Source: Sinomicrobium weinanense (GTDB taxonomy: Bacteria; Bacteroidota; Bacteroidia; Flavobacteriales; Flavobacteriaceae). Taken from it: DNA of 64,000 nt. The stretch is from positions 62,001 to 126,000 of the forward strand of contig NZ_JAHKRR010000001.1 in the NCBI RefSeq assembly GCF_018863395.1. The letters are read 5' to 3'. Positions 40,819 to 49,955 of the stretch are shown here, piece after piece. Made by a program: the position numbers and the translations under genes. The stretch's first letter is position 1, and every line of letters begins with the position of its first letter. The notes beneath the pieces were generated by a model. That model was not told where the DNA came from. It searched no databases and was given only the letters and a program-made list of their open reading frames with translations.

Positions 40819-43800
40819 ATGAAAATAAAATGGAATGGGATCGCCCGTTTCGACGGAGGGAAGATCCTGGTAGCTGCGATGAAAACCTTTATTTTCTTTT
40901 ACTGCGCCGTAGCATTCAGTTTTAGTCCGTTTAGCGGATTTTCACAAAATGCCAGAATAAAGATCGATACCGATAAGACCTTATCCGTAGAACAGATCTT
41001 TAATTTAATAGAAAGCCAGACCGATTACAAATTTATCTACCGGCACGATGTTATTAAAGCTGCCCCCCCGGTCAGGATCAACAAAGGAGTGATCAGGGCC
41101 GGCGATCTGCTGCATATGGGGCTGGACCCTATTCACTATTCCTATGATTTTTTCGACGATACGATTATCGTAAAACGGAAAGAAAGTATTCCCGTATATC
41201 GCTCTTCACCTCAACCCATTCAGATCAAAGGTGTTGTTACCGGTGAAGACGGGGTGCCTGTTGAAGGAATTACCGTATATGTCACGAATGTTGAACCCAG
41301 CAGCAAACAAGTAAACAGGGAGTTTATAATAAGAGGGACCGCTACGGATATGGAAGGTAATTTTTCACTGCAGGCCGAACCCGGGTATTTCCTTGTTGTT
41401 ACGGGGATTGGATACGAGTTCGCCTATCAGGAAATCAATGCAGACCAGACGGTTTATAACATCGTTATAAAAGAAAAAGTAAGTGCCCTTGAGGAAGTTT
41501 TGGTTGTGGGCTATGGTACCACTAAAAAGAAAGATCTCACAGGCTCTGTGGGTTCCATAGATTCAAAAGATATTCAACAAATAAAGACCCAAACGGTTGA
41601 ACAGACCCTTGTAGGACAGATCCCGGGAGTACATGTTTCTGCACAGTCCGGAGGGCCGGGTAGCGGAGCAATCGTGCATATCAGGGGATTAAGCCAGCTT
41701 ATCGGCGATAACCAGCCTCTTTATGTTGTTGACGGAGTGCCCATTACAGTAAATCCGCGTTTTGGCGGGGTGGGGAGTATCGGCGTTTTCGGAGATCGTG
41801 AAAATCCGTTATTGTCCATCAATCCCACAGATATAGAACGTGTGGATATTTTAAAAGATGCCTCGGCCGCAGCGATCTACGGATCGAGGGCTGCCAATGG
41901 CGTTGTCCTGATCACTACAAAACGGGGTAAGCGAAACCACAAGCCAAGACTTGACTTCGCGTACAGTACAACAATTCAAAATCCCGTAAATACCTATGAT
42001 GTTTTAAGCACCAGCCAGTTTCATAAATTTATTACAGACCAGGGCCAGGACGGAGAGATAGATTTTGGCGATGCCAATACCGACTGGCAGGACGAAATTA
42101 CAAACAAAAATGCCATATGGAACCAGTATGATCTGAGCGTAGCAGGAGGATCTTCCAAGATGAATTATTTAGTGTCGGGAAGGGTAACAGACCAGGAAGG
42201 CCTTATGTTGGGTAATAAATTTACCAGATACAGCTTTTCAAGCAACATTGATGCCGATATAACTGACAGGTTAAAGACGGGTGTCAATATTAGCTATAAC
42301 TATACTGTAAATAAACGGTCAGGGCTTACCAGTCTTGCCGATGGCGCGTTTTTCAGGCCGGATCTGCCGGTGTTCAATGAAGACGGGTCGTATTCTACCT
42401 CTCCGGGACCATATGGATTTACCGTCAGGAATCCGGTAGGGGATAACGGCAAAGTAAAAAACAAGGCGGTCTCCCAGAACCTTCTGGGAAATATTTATGG
42501 AGAATATAAAATAATTGATGGTTTAAAATTCAGGTCACAGTTAAGCCTAACCCTTAATAATGACAGGACATCCATATTCAGTCCGTCATTTACATTAAAT
42601 GCTTTATTTGGAATCTTTGACGGGAAGGAAGGCGCCTTGTTGGATGTACAGCACAATGCCGGGGTAAGTACTTCCTGGGCCAATACACTTAATTTTAATA
42701 AAACATTGGGGAAAAACCATAACATTGATGCTGTGGCAGGGGTGTCCTGGGATCATTACAGGCTTGACCTGGAATCCCAGGGCTATGCCGGGTTTCCTGA
42801 TGATGAGGTCCTGACGGATATCAATTCGGCCAATGATTTTGTGGAAGCGAGCAGTGATGTTAGTGAGACTGCTTTAAATTCGGTATTCGGAAGGATCAAT
42901 TATAATTATAAAGATAAGTACCTGGCCACCTTTACGGCGCGGTATGATGGTTCTATAAAATTCGGGCCTGATAACCAATGGGGCTTTTTCCCTTCCGGCG
43001 CCCTGGCGTGGAATATACATAATGAAGATTTTTTAAAGGACAGTGATTTCATAGACCAAATAAAACTACGGGCCAGTTTAGGGCGTACCGGTTCGGATAA
43101 TCTACCCGCGTTTACCTATTTGTCATATTATAGATCGCTCGATAATAACGATTCCTTTTATGATGGTATTAACGGAATTGCCGTTGAAGGAGTTCCGAAC
43201 TCCGGGATACGCTGGGAAGAAACAGACCAGCTCGACCTAGGTCTTGAATTCGGTTTGTTCAACGGCAGGCTCAACGGGGAAATTGTATATTTCGAAAAGA
43301 AGACCAACGATATCATTTTGCTGGTACCCATACCGGCTCAGACAGGATCTTCGCACTGGAACACCAATATTGCCGATGTCACCAACAAAGGATGGGAGTT
43401 TGCCCTCGGCGGAGATATCATAAGATCTCCCCAATTCAGGTGGAACTCATCGTTCAACATCTCTTTTATAAAAAATAATGTAGATGCTTTACATGGCGGA
43501 TCCACAACTGCTTATGGCAGTACCGGCATTTTAGAAGGAGAACCCATGGGGGTCATTGTCGGGTACGAAGTGGAGACTATTGCACAAACCCAGGAAGAAA
43601 TAGATATCCTAAACAGCAAGGCCCCGGACGGCAATTATTATAGCAGCCTGGTACAGCCAGGTGATTACATTTACAAGGACGTGGACGGAGATGGAGAGAT
43701 CACCAATGACGACCGAAAACCATTAGGGGACATCAACCCCGACTTTTTCGGAGGTTGGAACAATAATATATCCTATAAGAACTTTGACCTGGTATTCAAC

Positions 43801-44247
43801 TTCAACTTTGTTAAAGGCAATGACAAAGAATGGCAACGTGGAGCCAGTCAATTTGTTTCAGTAAATCCGAACAATAATGTAACAACAGACGTATTGGATA
43901 CCTGGACCCCCAACAATACCGGGGCCAAATATGCCCGGATGGGTTCGGCTACACATGGAAGTTTTACACCCACCAGTAAAAGTGTTGAAGATGCTTCATA
44001 CATCCGGTTGAGATCTGTATCACTTGCCTATAATTTCCCCAAAACCTGGCTGGCCAATACCGGGATCAGTAATATCCAACTCTCCGTAAGCGGTAACAAT
44101 TTGCTTACCATTACCGGGTATCCGGGTATCGATCCGGAAAGTGTAAACTCTCAAAGAGGAGGGGCTACCGTAGATCTGATAAGAGACTCAGGCGACTTCT
44201 ATCCGCAAATGCGAAGTTTTACCATAGGAGCGAGATTAAGCCTGTAA
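40819..44247 (+). CDS. SusC/RagA-family TonB-dependent transporter with STN signalling domain
   Basis: A 1142-residue outer-membrane transporter. After a long signal peptide comes an STN domain (KTLSVEQIFNLIESQTDYKF), a carboxypeptidase-regulatory-like domain, the VVGYGTTKKKDLTGSV segment, a plug (GVHVSAQSGGPGSGAIVHIRG) and a 22-strand barrel ending in RSFTIGARLSL. The STN domain means it can signal to FecR and the ECF sigma factor. It is followed by its SusD partner 21 nt later. The locus has peptidase and thioredoxin genes, not glycosidases, so the substrate is more likely a peptide or protein than a glycan. Confidence 0.95.
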   Translation: MKIKWNGIARFDGGKILVAAMKTFIFFYCAVAFSFSPFSGFSQNARIKIDTDKTLSVEQIFNLIESQTDYKFIYRHDVIKAAPPVRINKGVIRAGDLLHMGLDPIHYSYDFFDDTIIVKRKESIPVYRSSPQPIQIKGVVTGEDGVPVEGITVYVTNVEPSSKQVNREFIIRGTATDMEGNFSLQAEPGYFLVVTGIGYEFAYQEINADQTVYNIVIKEKVSALEEVLVVGYGTTKKKDLTGSVGSIDSKDIQQIKTQTVEQTLVGQIPGVHVSAQSGGPGSGAIVHIRGLSQLIGDNQPLYVVDGVPITVNPRFGGVGSIGVFGDRENPLLSINPTDIERVDILKDASAAAIYGSRAANGVVLITTKRGKRNHKPRLDFAYSTTIQNPVNTYDVLSTSQFHKFITDQGQDGEIDFGDANTDWQDEITNKNAIWNQYDLSVAGGSSKMNYLVSGRVTDQEGLMLGNKFTRYSFSSNIDADITDRLKTGVNISYNYTVNKRSGLTSLADGAFFRPDLPVFNEDGSYSTSPGPYGFTVRNPVGDNGKVKNKAVSQNLLGNIYGEYKIIDGLKFRSQLSLTLNNDRTSIFSPSFTLNALFGIFDGKEGALLDVQHNAGVSTSWANTLNFNKTLGKNHNIDAVAGVSWDHYRLDLESQGYAGFPDDEVLTDINSANDFVEASSDVSETALNSVFGRINYNYKDKYLATFTARYDGSIKFGPDNQWGFFPSGALAWNIHNEDFLKDSDFIDQIKLRASLGRTGSDNLPAFTYLSYYRSLDNNDSFYDGINGIAVEGVPNSGIRWEETDQLDLGLEFGLFNGRLNGEIVYFEKKTNDIILLVPIPAQTGSSHWNTNIADVTNKGWEFALGGDIIRSPQFRWNSSFNISFIKNNVDALHGGSTTAYGSTGILEGEPMGVIVGYEVETIAQTQEEIDILNSKAPDGNYYSSLVQPGDYIYKDVDGDGEITNDDRKPLGDINPDFFGGWNNNISYKNFDLVFNFNFVKGNDKEWQRGASQFVSVNPNNNVTTDVLDTWTPNNTGAKYARMGSATHGSFTPTSKSVEDASYIRLRSVSLAYNFPKTWLANTGISNIQLSVSGNNLLTITGYPGIDPESVNSQRGGATVDLIRDSGDFYPQMRSFTIGARLSL

Positions 44248-44268
44248 CCAATTTTAAAATCTTGAAAA

Positions 44269-45756
44269 ATGAAAATATTAAAATACAAATATATCGGTGT
44301 GATGAGCCTGCTTTTTATGGGTCTTTCATCATGTGAACTGGCCAGGGACCTGGATGATTTTGAGCCCAATTATACCCTGCCTGCAGATGAAGCGATTGTT
44401 GATGAAGCCAGTGCCGAGCTAGCTTTGGCAGGGGTCTATTCCGGTTTTCGACAGCGGAGTTCCGGATCGGGCAATCCCGAGATTTATCTGATCCCCTCTC
44501 TGATGAGCGGGGTATTGACAAACAATGCCCTGTTCAATACCGGTGCGGAGGCTTTGGGGTATGTGAGCAATAATCCCATACCCATAGGGGCCAATGCCGG
44601 TTTAGGGGCCTATTCGCGTATGTACGATATTGTAAATCGTTGTAACTGGCTTATAGAAAAAATATCGCCCTTACCGGAAGATGTGTTCTCTACCCAAGGG
44701 CGTAAAGCCGAAATACTGGCAGAAACCAAAGCGGTAAGGGCCACGGCGAATTTCTATCTGCTCCGTCTTTTCGGGCAGTTTTACGATATCAATTCCAAAT
44801 ATGGCATTTCATTAAGGTCGGAGCCGGCTCGATCGGATGAAGCACTTCCGAGGAATACCGTAGCTGAGGTTTACGATGCCATTATTGCCGACCTGGACGA
44901 GGCCATCACCGGAGCACCGGACCTGAGGGCCAAATATTATACCAATAAAACCTATGCCAGAGGATTAAAAGCCAAAGTAATGCTCTATAAAGGCGATTAT
45001 CCGGCTGCCGTTGCATTGGCCGGGGAGATCATTGAAGGATCAGGCCCTGATTTTGGGCTGGCCCCGGATTATACAGCTATATTTACCGACCATTCCACCC
45101 CCGCTTTGTTTGACAGTCCCGAAATTTTATTCGCTTCAAAAGGAGAGCCCCAGGCAAGTCTCGGTATTGGAAACTTTACCGGTTTCTGGGCTTCTGTAAC
45201 ACCTGCCTATACGGCCTTCGGAGAACAATCGGTAACGATAGGATCCCAAAACATAATTTACGACGGGACAAGAATATCTTCAACGACCTTTGACACGGGG
45301 GATATTTATGGTTTTGATACTTACAAGGGCAATGCGTCGGAAAATGGCGACCTCTATGAAATGATCTACCATTTAAGAATGGCCGAAGTATACCTTATCT
45401 ATGCCGAAGCTGTTGCCCGGGCTAACAATAGTGTTACAACAGAAGCCCTTGCAGCCCTGAATGTGGTGAGAATAAGGGGCGGTGCCACTACAACAGGGGG
45501 GGATGGATTCGAGACCTACCCATCTTCCATCACTTTAGAGCAGTTCCTGGAGGCCGTTCGCATAGAAAAGTATGTGGAACTCGGTGTTGAGACCGGCGAA
45601 GAATGGTTCGACCTAGTGCGTTATCATTTTGTCGACGGCTTTGACGTTACCACAGTAAAACCTTCGGCTACGGATCCTGACAAATATATACTGCCGATAG
45701 ACGGGACCACCATCGAGGCGGGAGGGAACGTAGTGGAGCAGAATCCTGGTTACTGA
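44269..45756 (+). CDS. SusD/RagB-family outer-membrane lipoprotein
   Basis: A 495-residue SusD-like protein with lipobox GLSSC (Cys22), TPR-type helices, and the C-terminal features LRMAEVYLIYAEAVARAN and EKYVELGVETGEEWFDLVRY that define the family. It caps the SusC transporter to bind substrate. In this locus it is followed 26 nt later by TlpA-like proteins, a set seen in Bacteroidota peptide- or protein-degrading loci. The ligand is unknown. Confidence 0.94.
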   Translation: MKILKYKYIGVMSLLFMGLSSCELARDLDDFEPNYTLPADEAIVDEASAELALAGVYSGFRQRSSGSGNPEIYLIPSLMSGVLTNNALFNTGAEALGYVSNNPIPIGANAGLGAYSRMYDIVNRCNWLIEKISPLPEDVFSTQGRKAEILAETKAVRATANFYLLRLFGQFYDINSKYGISLRSEPARSDEALPRNTVAEVYDAIIADLDEAITGAPDLRAKYYTNKTYARGLKAKVMLYKGDYPAAVALAGEIIEGSGPDFGLAPDYTAIFTDHSTPALFDSPEILFASKGEPQASLGIGNFTGFWASVTPAYTAFGEQSVTIGSQNIIYDGTRISSTTFDTGDIYGFDTYKGNASENGDLYEMIYHLRMAEVYLIYAEAVARANNSVTTEALAALNVVRIRGGATTTGGDGFETYPSSITLEQFLEAVRIEKYVELGVETGEEWFDLVRYHFVDGFDVTTVKPSATDPDKYILPIDGTTIEAGGNVVEQNPGY

Positions 45757-45782
45757 TATAAAAAACAAATAAAAATATACCC

Positions 45783-46973
45783 ATGAAAATAAAAATAATT
45801 ATTGCCCTGGTATTTCTCACGGCTGCCTGTACTCAAAACAGGTTGGAAAAAGGAGAATTCAGGTTAATGGGGAAGGTAGAAGGCATGAAGAAGGGGAGGC
45901 TTTACCTCTTAAGGGATGAAACAGTGGACACCCTGGTTGTTGATCAGGGAGAATTCAATTTTAAATCCGGACTGGGACAGAATATTTCGAGGGCATTTAT
46001 TACAACTGATCTGAGCCTGCGGACCATGGAATCGGGAGCTGTTTTATACCTCGAACCTAAAAATATGGAGCTCATGGTAAATGTACGGGACTGGAACCAA
46101 ACTGTATTGGAGGGTTCTGTAACCCAGAATGAAAAGTATGTTTTGGACAGTCTCAGAAAGGATACAGAAAGAAAGTTCAGCGTAGAAGTAGACGAATTAA
46201 ATCGCGTATCAAAAAAATATAGAAAAGCCGCAGAAAGGGGGGCTGACGAAAAGGAACTGGAAGCGATAAAAGAGGAAGATTATATAGCGAGAGAAAATCT
46301 CGGTCCTTACTTCAAAGAATTAAATGAGCTTGCTCTGAGTTTTATAAAAGGACATCCCGACTCCTATATCAGTATGGAAAATATGCTATTCCTGTTGCGC
46401 GATATGAAATATGGCGAAGCCATTACCATTTACAATGCTTTGGATCCTAAGCTAAAGGAAATGAAGATAGGTAGAGAAGTGTTCTCGGAAATAGAAAATA
46501 TGAAAAAAGGTGTCCCGGGAGCTAAAGCAGAATATTTTAAAACAAAGGATATTGAAGGAAATACTGTAAAACTGGATGATTTTAAAGGAAAGTACCTCCT
46601 TATCGATTTCTGGGCCTCCTGGTGCGTTCCGTGTAGAAAAGGAAATCCGCATTTGATCGGGATCTATAAAAAATACAATACTGCCGGACTGGAGATTCTG
46701 GGAGTGGCCAGTGACGATAGAGATCCGGCAGCATGGAAAGCGGCTGTTAAAAAAGATAATATCGGGATTTGGCACCACGTGCTGAGCGGGCTTACCAGAA
46801 ATGAAGACGGAAGTTATAATAAAGAGAAGGATATAGGGGAAGGATATAATATTTCTACCCTGCCCACAAAAATATTGGTCAATCCGGATGGAATAATTGT
46901 TGGACGTTATGGAAGCGGTGGAGAAACAGATGAAAAACTGGATGCGAAATTGGAAGAAATCTTTAATAAATAG
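45783..46973 (+). CDS. TlpA-like thiol-disulfide oxidoreductase, lipoprotein
   Basis: A 396-residue protein with lipobox LTAAC (Cys16), an N-terminal DUF4369-like beta domain (FRLMGKVEGMKKGRLYL), a coiled-coil linker, and a C-terminal thioredoxin fold with WASWCVPCRKGNPHL (CVPC) and the cis-Pro segment STLPTKILV. It should reduce or isomerise disulfides in the periplasm or at the outer membrane. It is the first of three such proteins in one operon and is close in sequence to the second. Confidence 0.9.
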   Translation: MKIKIIIALVFLTAACTQNRLEKGEFRLMGKVEGMKKGRLYLLRDETVDTLVVDQGEFNFKSGLGQNISRAFITTDLSLRTMESGAVLYLEPKNMELMVNVRDWNQTVLEGSVTQNEKYVLDSLRKDTERKFSVEVDELNRVSKKYRKAAERGADEKELEAIKEEDYIARENLGPYFKELNELALSFIKGHPDSYISMENMLFLLRDMKYGEAITIYNALDPKLKEMKIGREVFSEIENMKKGVPGAKAEYFKTKDIEGNTVKLDDFKGKYLLIDFWASWCVPCRKGNPHLIGIYKKYNTAGLEILGVASDDRDPAAWKAAVKKDNIGIWHHVLSGLTRNEDGSYNKEKDIGEGYNISTLPTKILVNPDGIIVGRYGSGGETDEKLDAKLEEIFNK

Positions 46974-47001
46974 ATGTTTAACAATTGAAAAAATAAAGAA
47001 A

Positions 47002-48234
47002 ATGAGAATAAAATCAGTTTTATGGTTAGTGATTATTGGGATATTTATCAGCTGTAATTCGGACAAAAACAAGCAAAAAGATAGATCCTACACCATCACG
47101 GGAAATATAAAGGGGATAGATACAGCCTCCGTAAAATTGGTATACCGGGATATGGAAAGTTATGAATCAATAACCCTGGATTCCGGAAAGGTGGAAAAAG
47201 GAAAGTTTGAATTTCAGGGTACATTGTCCTCTCCCCGGCAATTATCAGTGATATTTAACACGGGAAATGAAACCCTCTACAACAATTTTTTTGCTGAAAA
47301 TGCAGATATTCGGCTACAATTGGATACGGCCAGGTACGATTCCAAACAGCAAAACTACAAATCCCTCGTAGCAGAAACCCAGGGTTCGGAGCTGCAGGAA
47401 GAATACGAACGCTACCAGGCCCTGGGGAAAAAGATCCGGGACAGGCTTGTTCCCTACCGGGAATCCTACGACAAGCTGAATGAACGGTACATTGCTGCCA
47501 GAAAAGCTGAAAACAAGGAGGAAATAACAATTCTGGAACAACAACTGGACAGTATTAAGGAATCGATGTCCGAAATAGCTGAGGGGCTCAACTCCATCGA
47601 TGAAGATTATATTAAAAAACATACCGCTTCCCATATCGCAACATATTTGTTAACCACAAAGATCGCAGATTACGGCCTGGACAAAGCTACGGCGTATTAC
47701 AATGCATTTACCCCGGAAATAAAGGATGGCGTATATGGAAAATCGATCTTAAAGCAACTCGAAAAATTAAAAAAAGCCTCTCCCGGGGCCGAAGCCCCGT
47801 TATTTTCAACGATAGATATCAACGGGGATACCTTAAAGCTGAAAGATTTCAGGGGGCAATATGTATTGCTCGATTTCTGGGCCAGTTGGTGCAAGCCCTG
47901 CAGAAAAGGTAATCCGCACCTCATTGAATTGTATAAAAAATACAACAAAAAAGGCTTGGAGATCATAGGGATTTCTGACGACGACAGTAACCATGCTGCC
48001 TGGGAAAAGGCAATAAAGGATGATGGTATCGGAATCTGGCGCCATGTGCTAAGAGGGCTGAAAGTAGACAGGGCCGAAGGATATAAGATCCTGGACCAGG
48101 GAATTTCAGGGCCTTATGATATTCACTATCTGCCCACAAAGATCCTTATAAACAAAGAAGGGGTTATCGTAGGAAGGTATAGTAGCGAGGAAGAACCTCT
48201 CGACAGTAAACTGAAGGAAGTATTCGGGGAATAA
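47002..48234 (+). CDS. TlpA-like thiol-disulfide oxidoreductase, lipoprotein, second copy
   Basis: A 410-residue protein. I start at the ATG at 47002 because MRIKSVLWLVIIGIFISC is a lipoprotein signal (Cys18); the longer in-frame start overlaps the previous gene. DUF4369 and thioredoxin domains are in the same order as in the preceding protein, with active site WASWCKPCRKGNPHL (CKPC) and cis-Pro YLPTKILIN. The two are clear tandem paralogs. The different middle residues (VP against KP) may change redox potential. Confidence 0.9.
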   Translation: MRIKSVLWLVIIGIFISCNSDKNKQKDRSYTITGNIKGIDTASVKLVYRDMESYESITLDSGKVEKGKFEFQGTLSSPRQLSVIFNTGNETLYNNFFAENADIRLQLDTARYDSKQQNYKSLVAETQGSELQEEYERYQALGKKIRDRLVPYRESYDKLNERYIAARKAENKEEITILEQQLDSIKESMSEIAEGLNSIDEDYIKKHTASHIATYLLTTKIADYGLDKATAYYNAFTPEIKDGVYGKSILKQLEKLKKASPGAEAPLFSTIDINGDTLKLKDFRGQYVLLDFWASWCKPCRKGNPHLIELYKKYNKKGLEIIGISDDDSNHAAWEKAIKDDGIGIWRHVLRGLKVDRAEGYKILDQGISGPYDIHYLPTKILINKEGVIVGRYSSEEEPLDSKLKEVFGE

Positions 48235-48395
48235 AAATTGTTTAAGTAAAATATAAGATTATCAAGTTATATTTTTAACTTCTATATAGAAATCTCTGTG
48301 TCACTTTGTGCCTGCTTTGTGAGGCTCTGTGGTAAAATAAAGCCCATGACATATGTTTTGAATTTTAATAAACACGTACTAAAAGATTAAAACCA

Positions 48396-49766
48396 ATGAA
48401 AAAATCAATCTACACCCTTTTGGGCCTGGTACTTTTTATGACATCCTGCCAGAAAACCCCGGTCGATTACGCCCTGGTGTCGGGCCGTATAGAGAACGGG
48501 AAAGGAGAACTGAAACTCATGTCTGAAGACAGGGCCTTTTCAAAAACGCTGGAACTCCGGGAAGACGGCAGCTTTTCAGATACCATACGGACAAAGTTCG
48601 GAGTCTTTTTCCTTACAAATAAAAATAATGTGACCAGGTTATACCTGGACAAAGGGAATAATATTATCATCAATGCGGATGCCGGTGATTTCAACAAAAC
48701 ATTGGTTTTTTCCGGCGAAGGTTCGTCGCCCAGCAATTACCTGGCGTTAAAAGGGGAGGTATGGACCGATCTGATGGGGGATGCAGAGTCATTTTATCAA
48801 CAAAATGAAACGGAATATAAAGAGCGTAATAAACAGATCAGAAAAGTACTGGTAAAAACACTGGATTCCATACCGGGTATTGGTGAAGATTTCAGGCAGA
48901 AAGAAAAAAGAAACCTGAATTATACCTATTTAAGCGCATTGGGCAAATACCAGGATTTTCACGCTCACTTCGCCAAAAAACCGGACTTTAAGGTGTCGGA
49001 CGGGTACCTGGACGAACTGAAGGGAGTGGATTATGAAGATGTGGACGACTATAACTTTTCTTCATCATACAGGCAGTTATTGGAAAGCCATTACAGGAAA
49101 AAGTCCGAAAAGCTGATGGAGTCGGATTCATTGTCCTGGGACATTGCTTATTTAAAGGCTCTGGCAGACGTGCCCAATGAAACCATCCGGAACGGCATGC
49201 TGTTCAGTCATGCAAAGAACAATATCACTTTTACCGGTGAGCTTGAAGCATATTATGCCATCTTTAAATCGGCTTCGACCGATAAAGACAATAATGCGGT
49301 TATCGCTGAAAGTTACGAACAGTTAAGGGCACTGTCCGAAGGAAATCCTTCACCCAAGTTTGTGAATTACGAAAATTATGAAGGCGGAACCACTTCACTC
49401 GATGACCTGAAGGGAAAATATGTTTATATCGATGTATGGGCTACCTGGTGCGGGCCGTGTAAGGCAGAAATCCCGTTCCTGAAGGAAGTGGAAGAAGAAT
49501 ACCGGGATAAGAACATCGAATTTGTAAGTATTTCCGTAGACCAGGAAAAGGACTACGACAAATGGAAAGCCATGGTAGAAGAAGAACAGCTCAAAGGCAT
49601 ACAGGTGATCGCCGATAATGACTGGGAATCGAAATTTGTCACCGATTACCTCATAAAAGGTATCCCGAAATTTATCCTGCTCGATCCCGAAGGGAATATA
49701 GTGTCTTCCAATGCTCCCCGCCCTTCATCTCCGGATCTGAAAAAGATGTTCGACGAGTTTTTGTAA
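48396..49766 (+). CDS. TlpA-like thiol-disulfide oxidoreductase, lipoprotein, third copy
   Basis: A 456-residue protein with lipobox FMTSC (Cys18), an N-terminal beta domain, a long helical middle, and a thioredoxin domain with WATWCGPCKAEIPFLKE (CGPC, the classical thioredoxin pair) and cis-Pro KGIPKFILL. It is less similar to the first two. The 161-nt gap before it holds a short CTCTGTG/CTTTGTG-type repeat but no gene. A strong terminator follows at 49855. Confidence 0.9.
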   Translation: MKKSIYTLLGLVLFMTSCQKTPVDYALVSGRIENGKGELKLMSEDRAFSKTLELREDGSFSDTIRTKFGVFFLTNKNNVTRLYLDKGNNIIINADAGDFNKTLVFSGEGSSPSNYLALKGEVWTDLMGDAESFYQQNETEYKERNKQIRKVLVKTLDSIPGIGEDFRQKEKRNLNYTYLSALGKYQDFHAHFAKKPDFKVSDGYLDELKGVDYEDVDDYNFSSSYRQLLESHYRKKSEKLMESDSLSWDIAYLKALADVPNETIRNGMLFSHAKNNITFTGELEAYYAIFKSASTDKDNNAVIAESYEQLRALSEGNPSPKFVNYENYEGGTTSLDDLKGKYVYIDVWATWCGPCKAEIPFLKEVEEEYRDKNIEFVSISVDQEKDYDKWKAMVEEEQLKGIQVIADNDWESKFVTDYLIKGIPKFILLDPEGNIVSSNAPRPSSPDLKKMFDEFL

Positions 49767-49854
49767 TAAAGGATGTAAAAGTATAAAAGGCTGGTTGCCC
49801 TTACTGACTTTGTTCTCAAAAGGATGATTTGAATTAGTGTCTTTTTGGTATCAG

Positions 49855-49890
49855 GCACGGGAATACATCTTGTGATTCCCGTGCTTTTTT
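49855..49890 (+). terminator. Intrinsic terminator after the SusCD-TlpA genes
   Basis: GCACGGGAAT (49855-49864) pairs perfectly with ATTCCCGTGC (49875-49884), loop of 10 nt, followed by six T residues. A textbook intrinsic terminator 88 nt after the last TlpA-like gene. Confidence 0.88.
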
Positions 49891-49955
49891 AAACCCTGGC
49901 AGATATACTGTAATAATATGGTACGGTATGGGCATGCCATAAAAATATACACCTG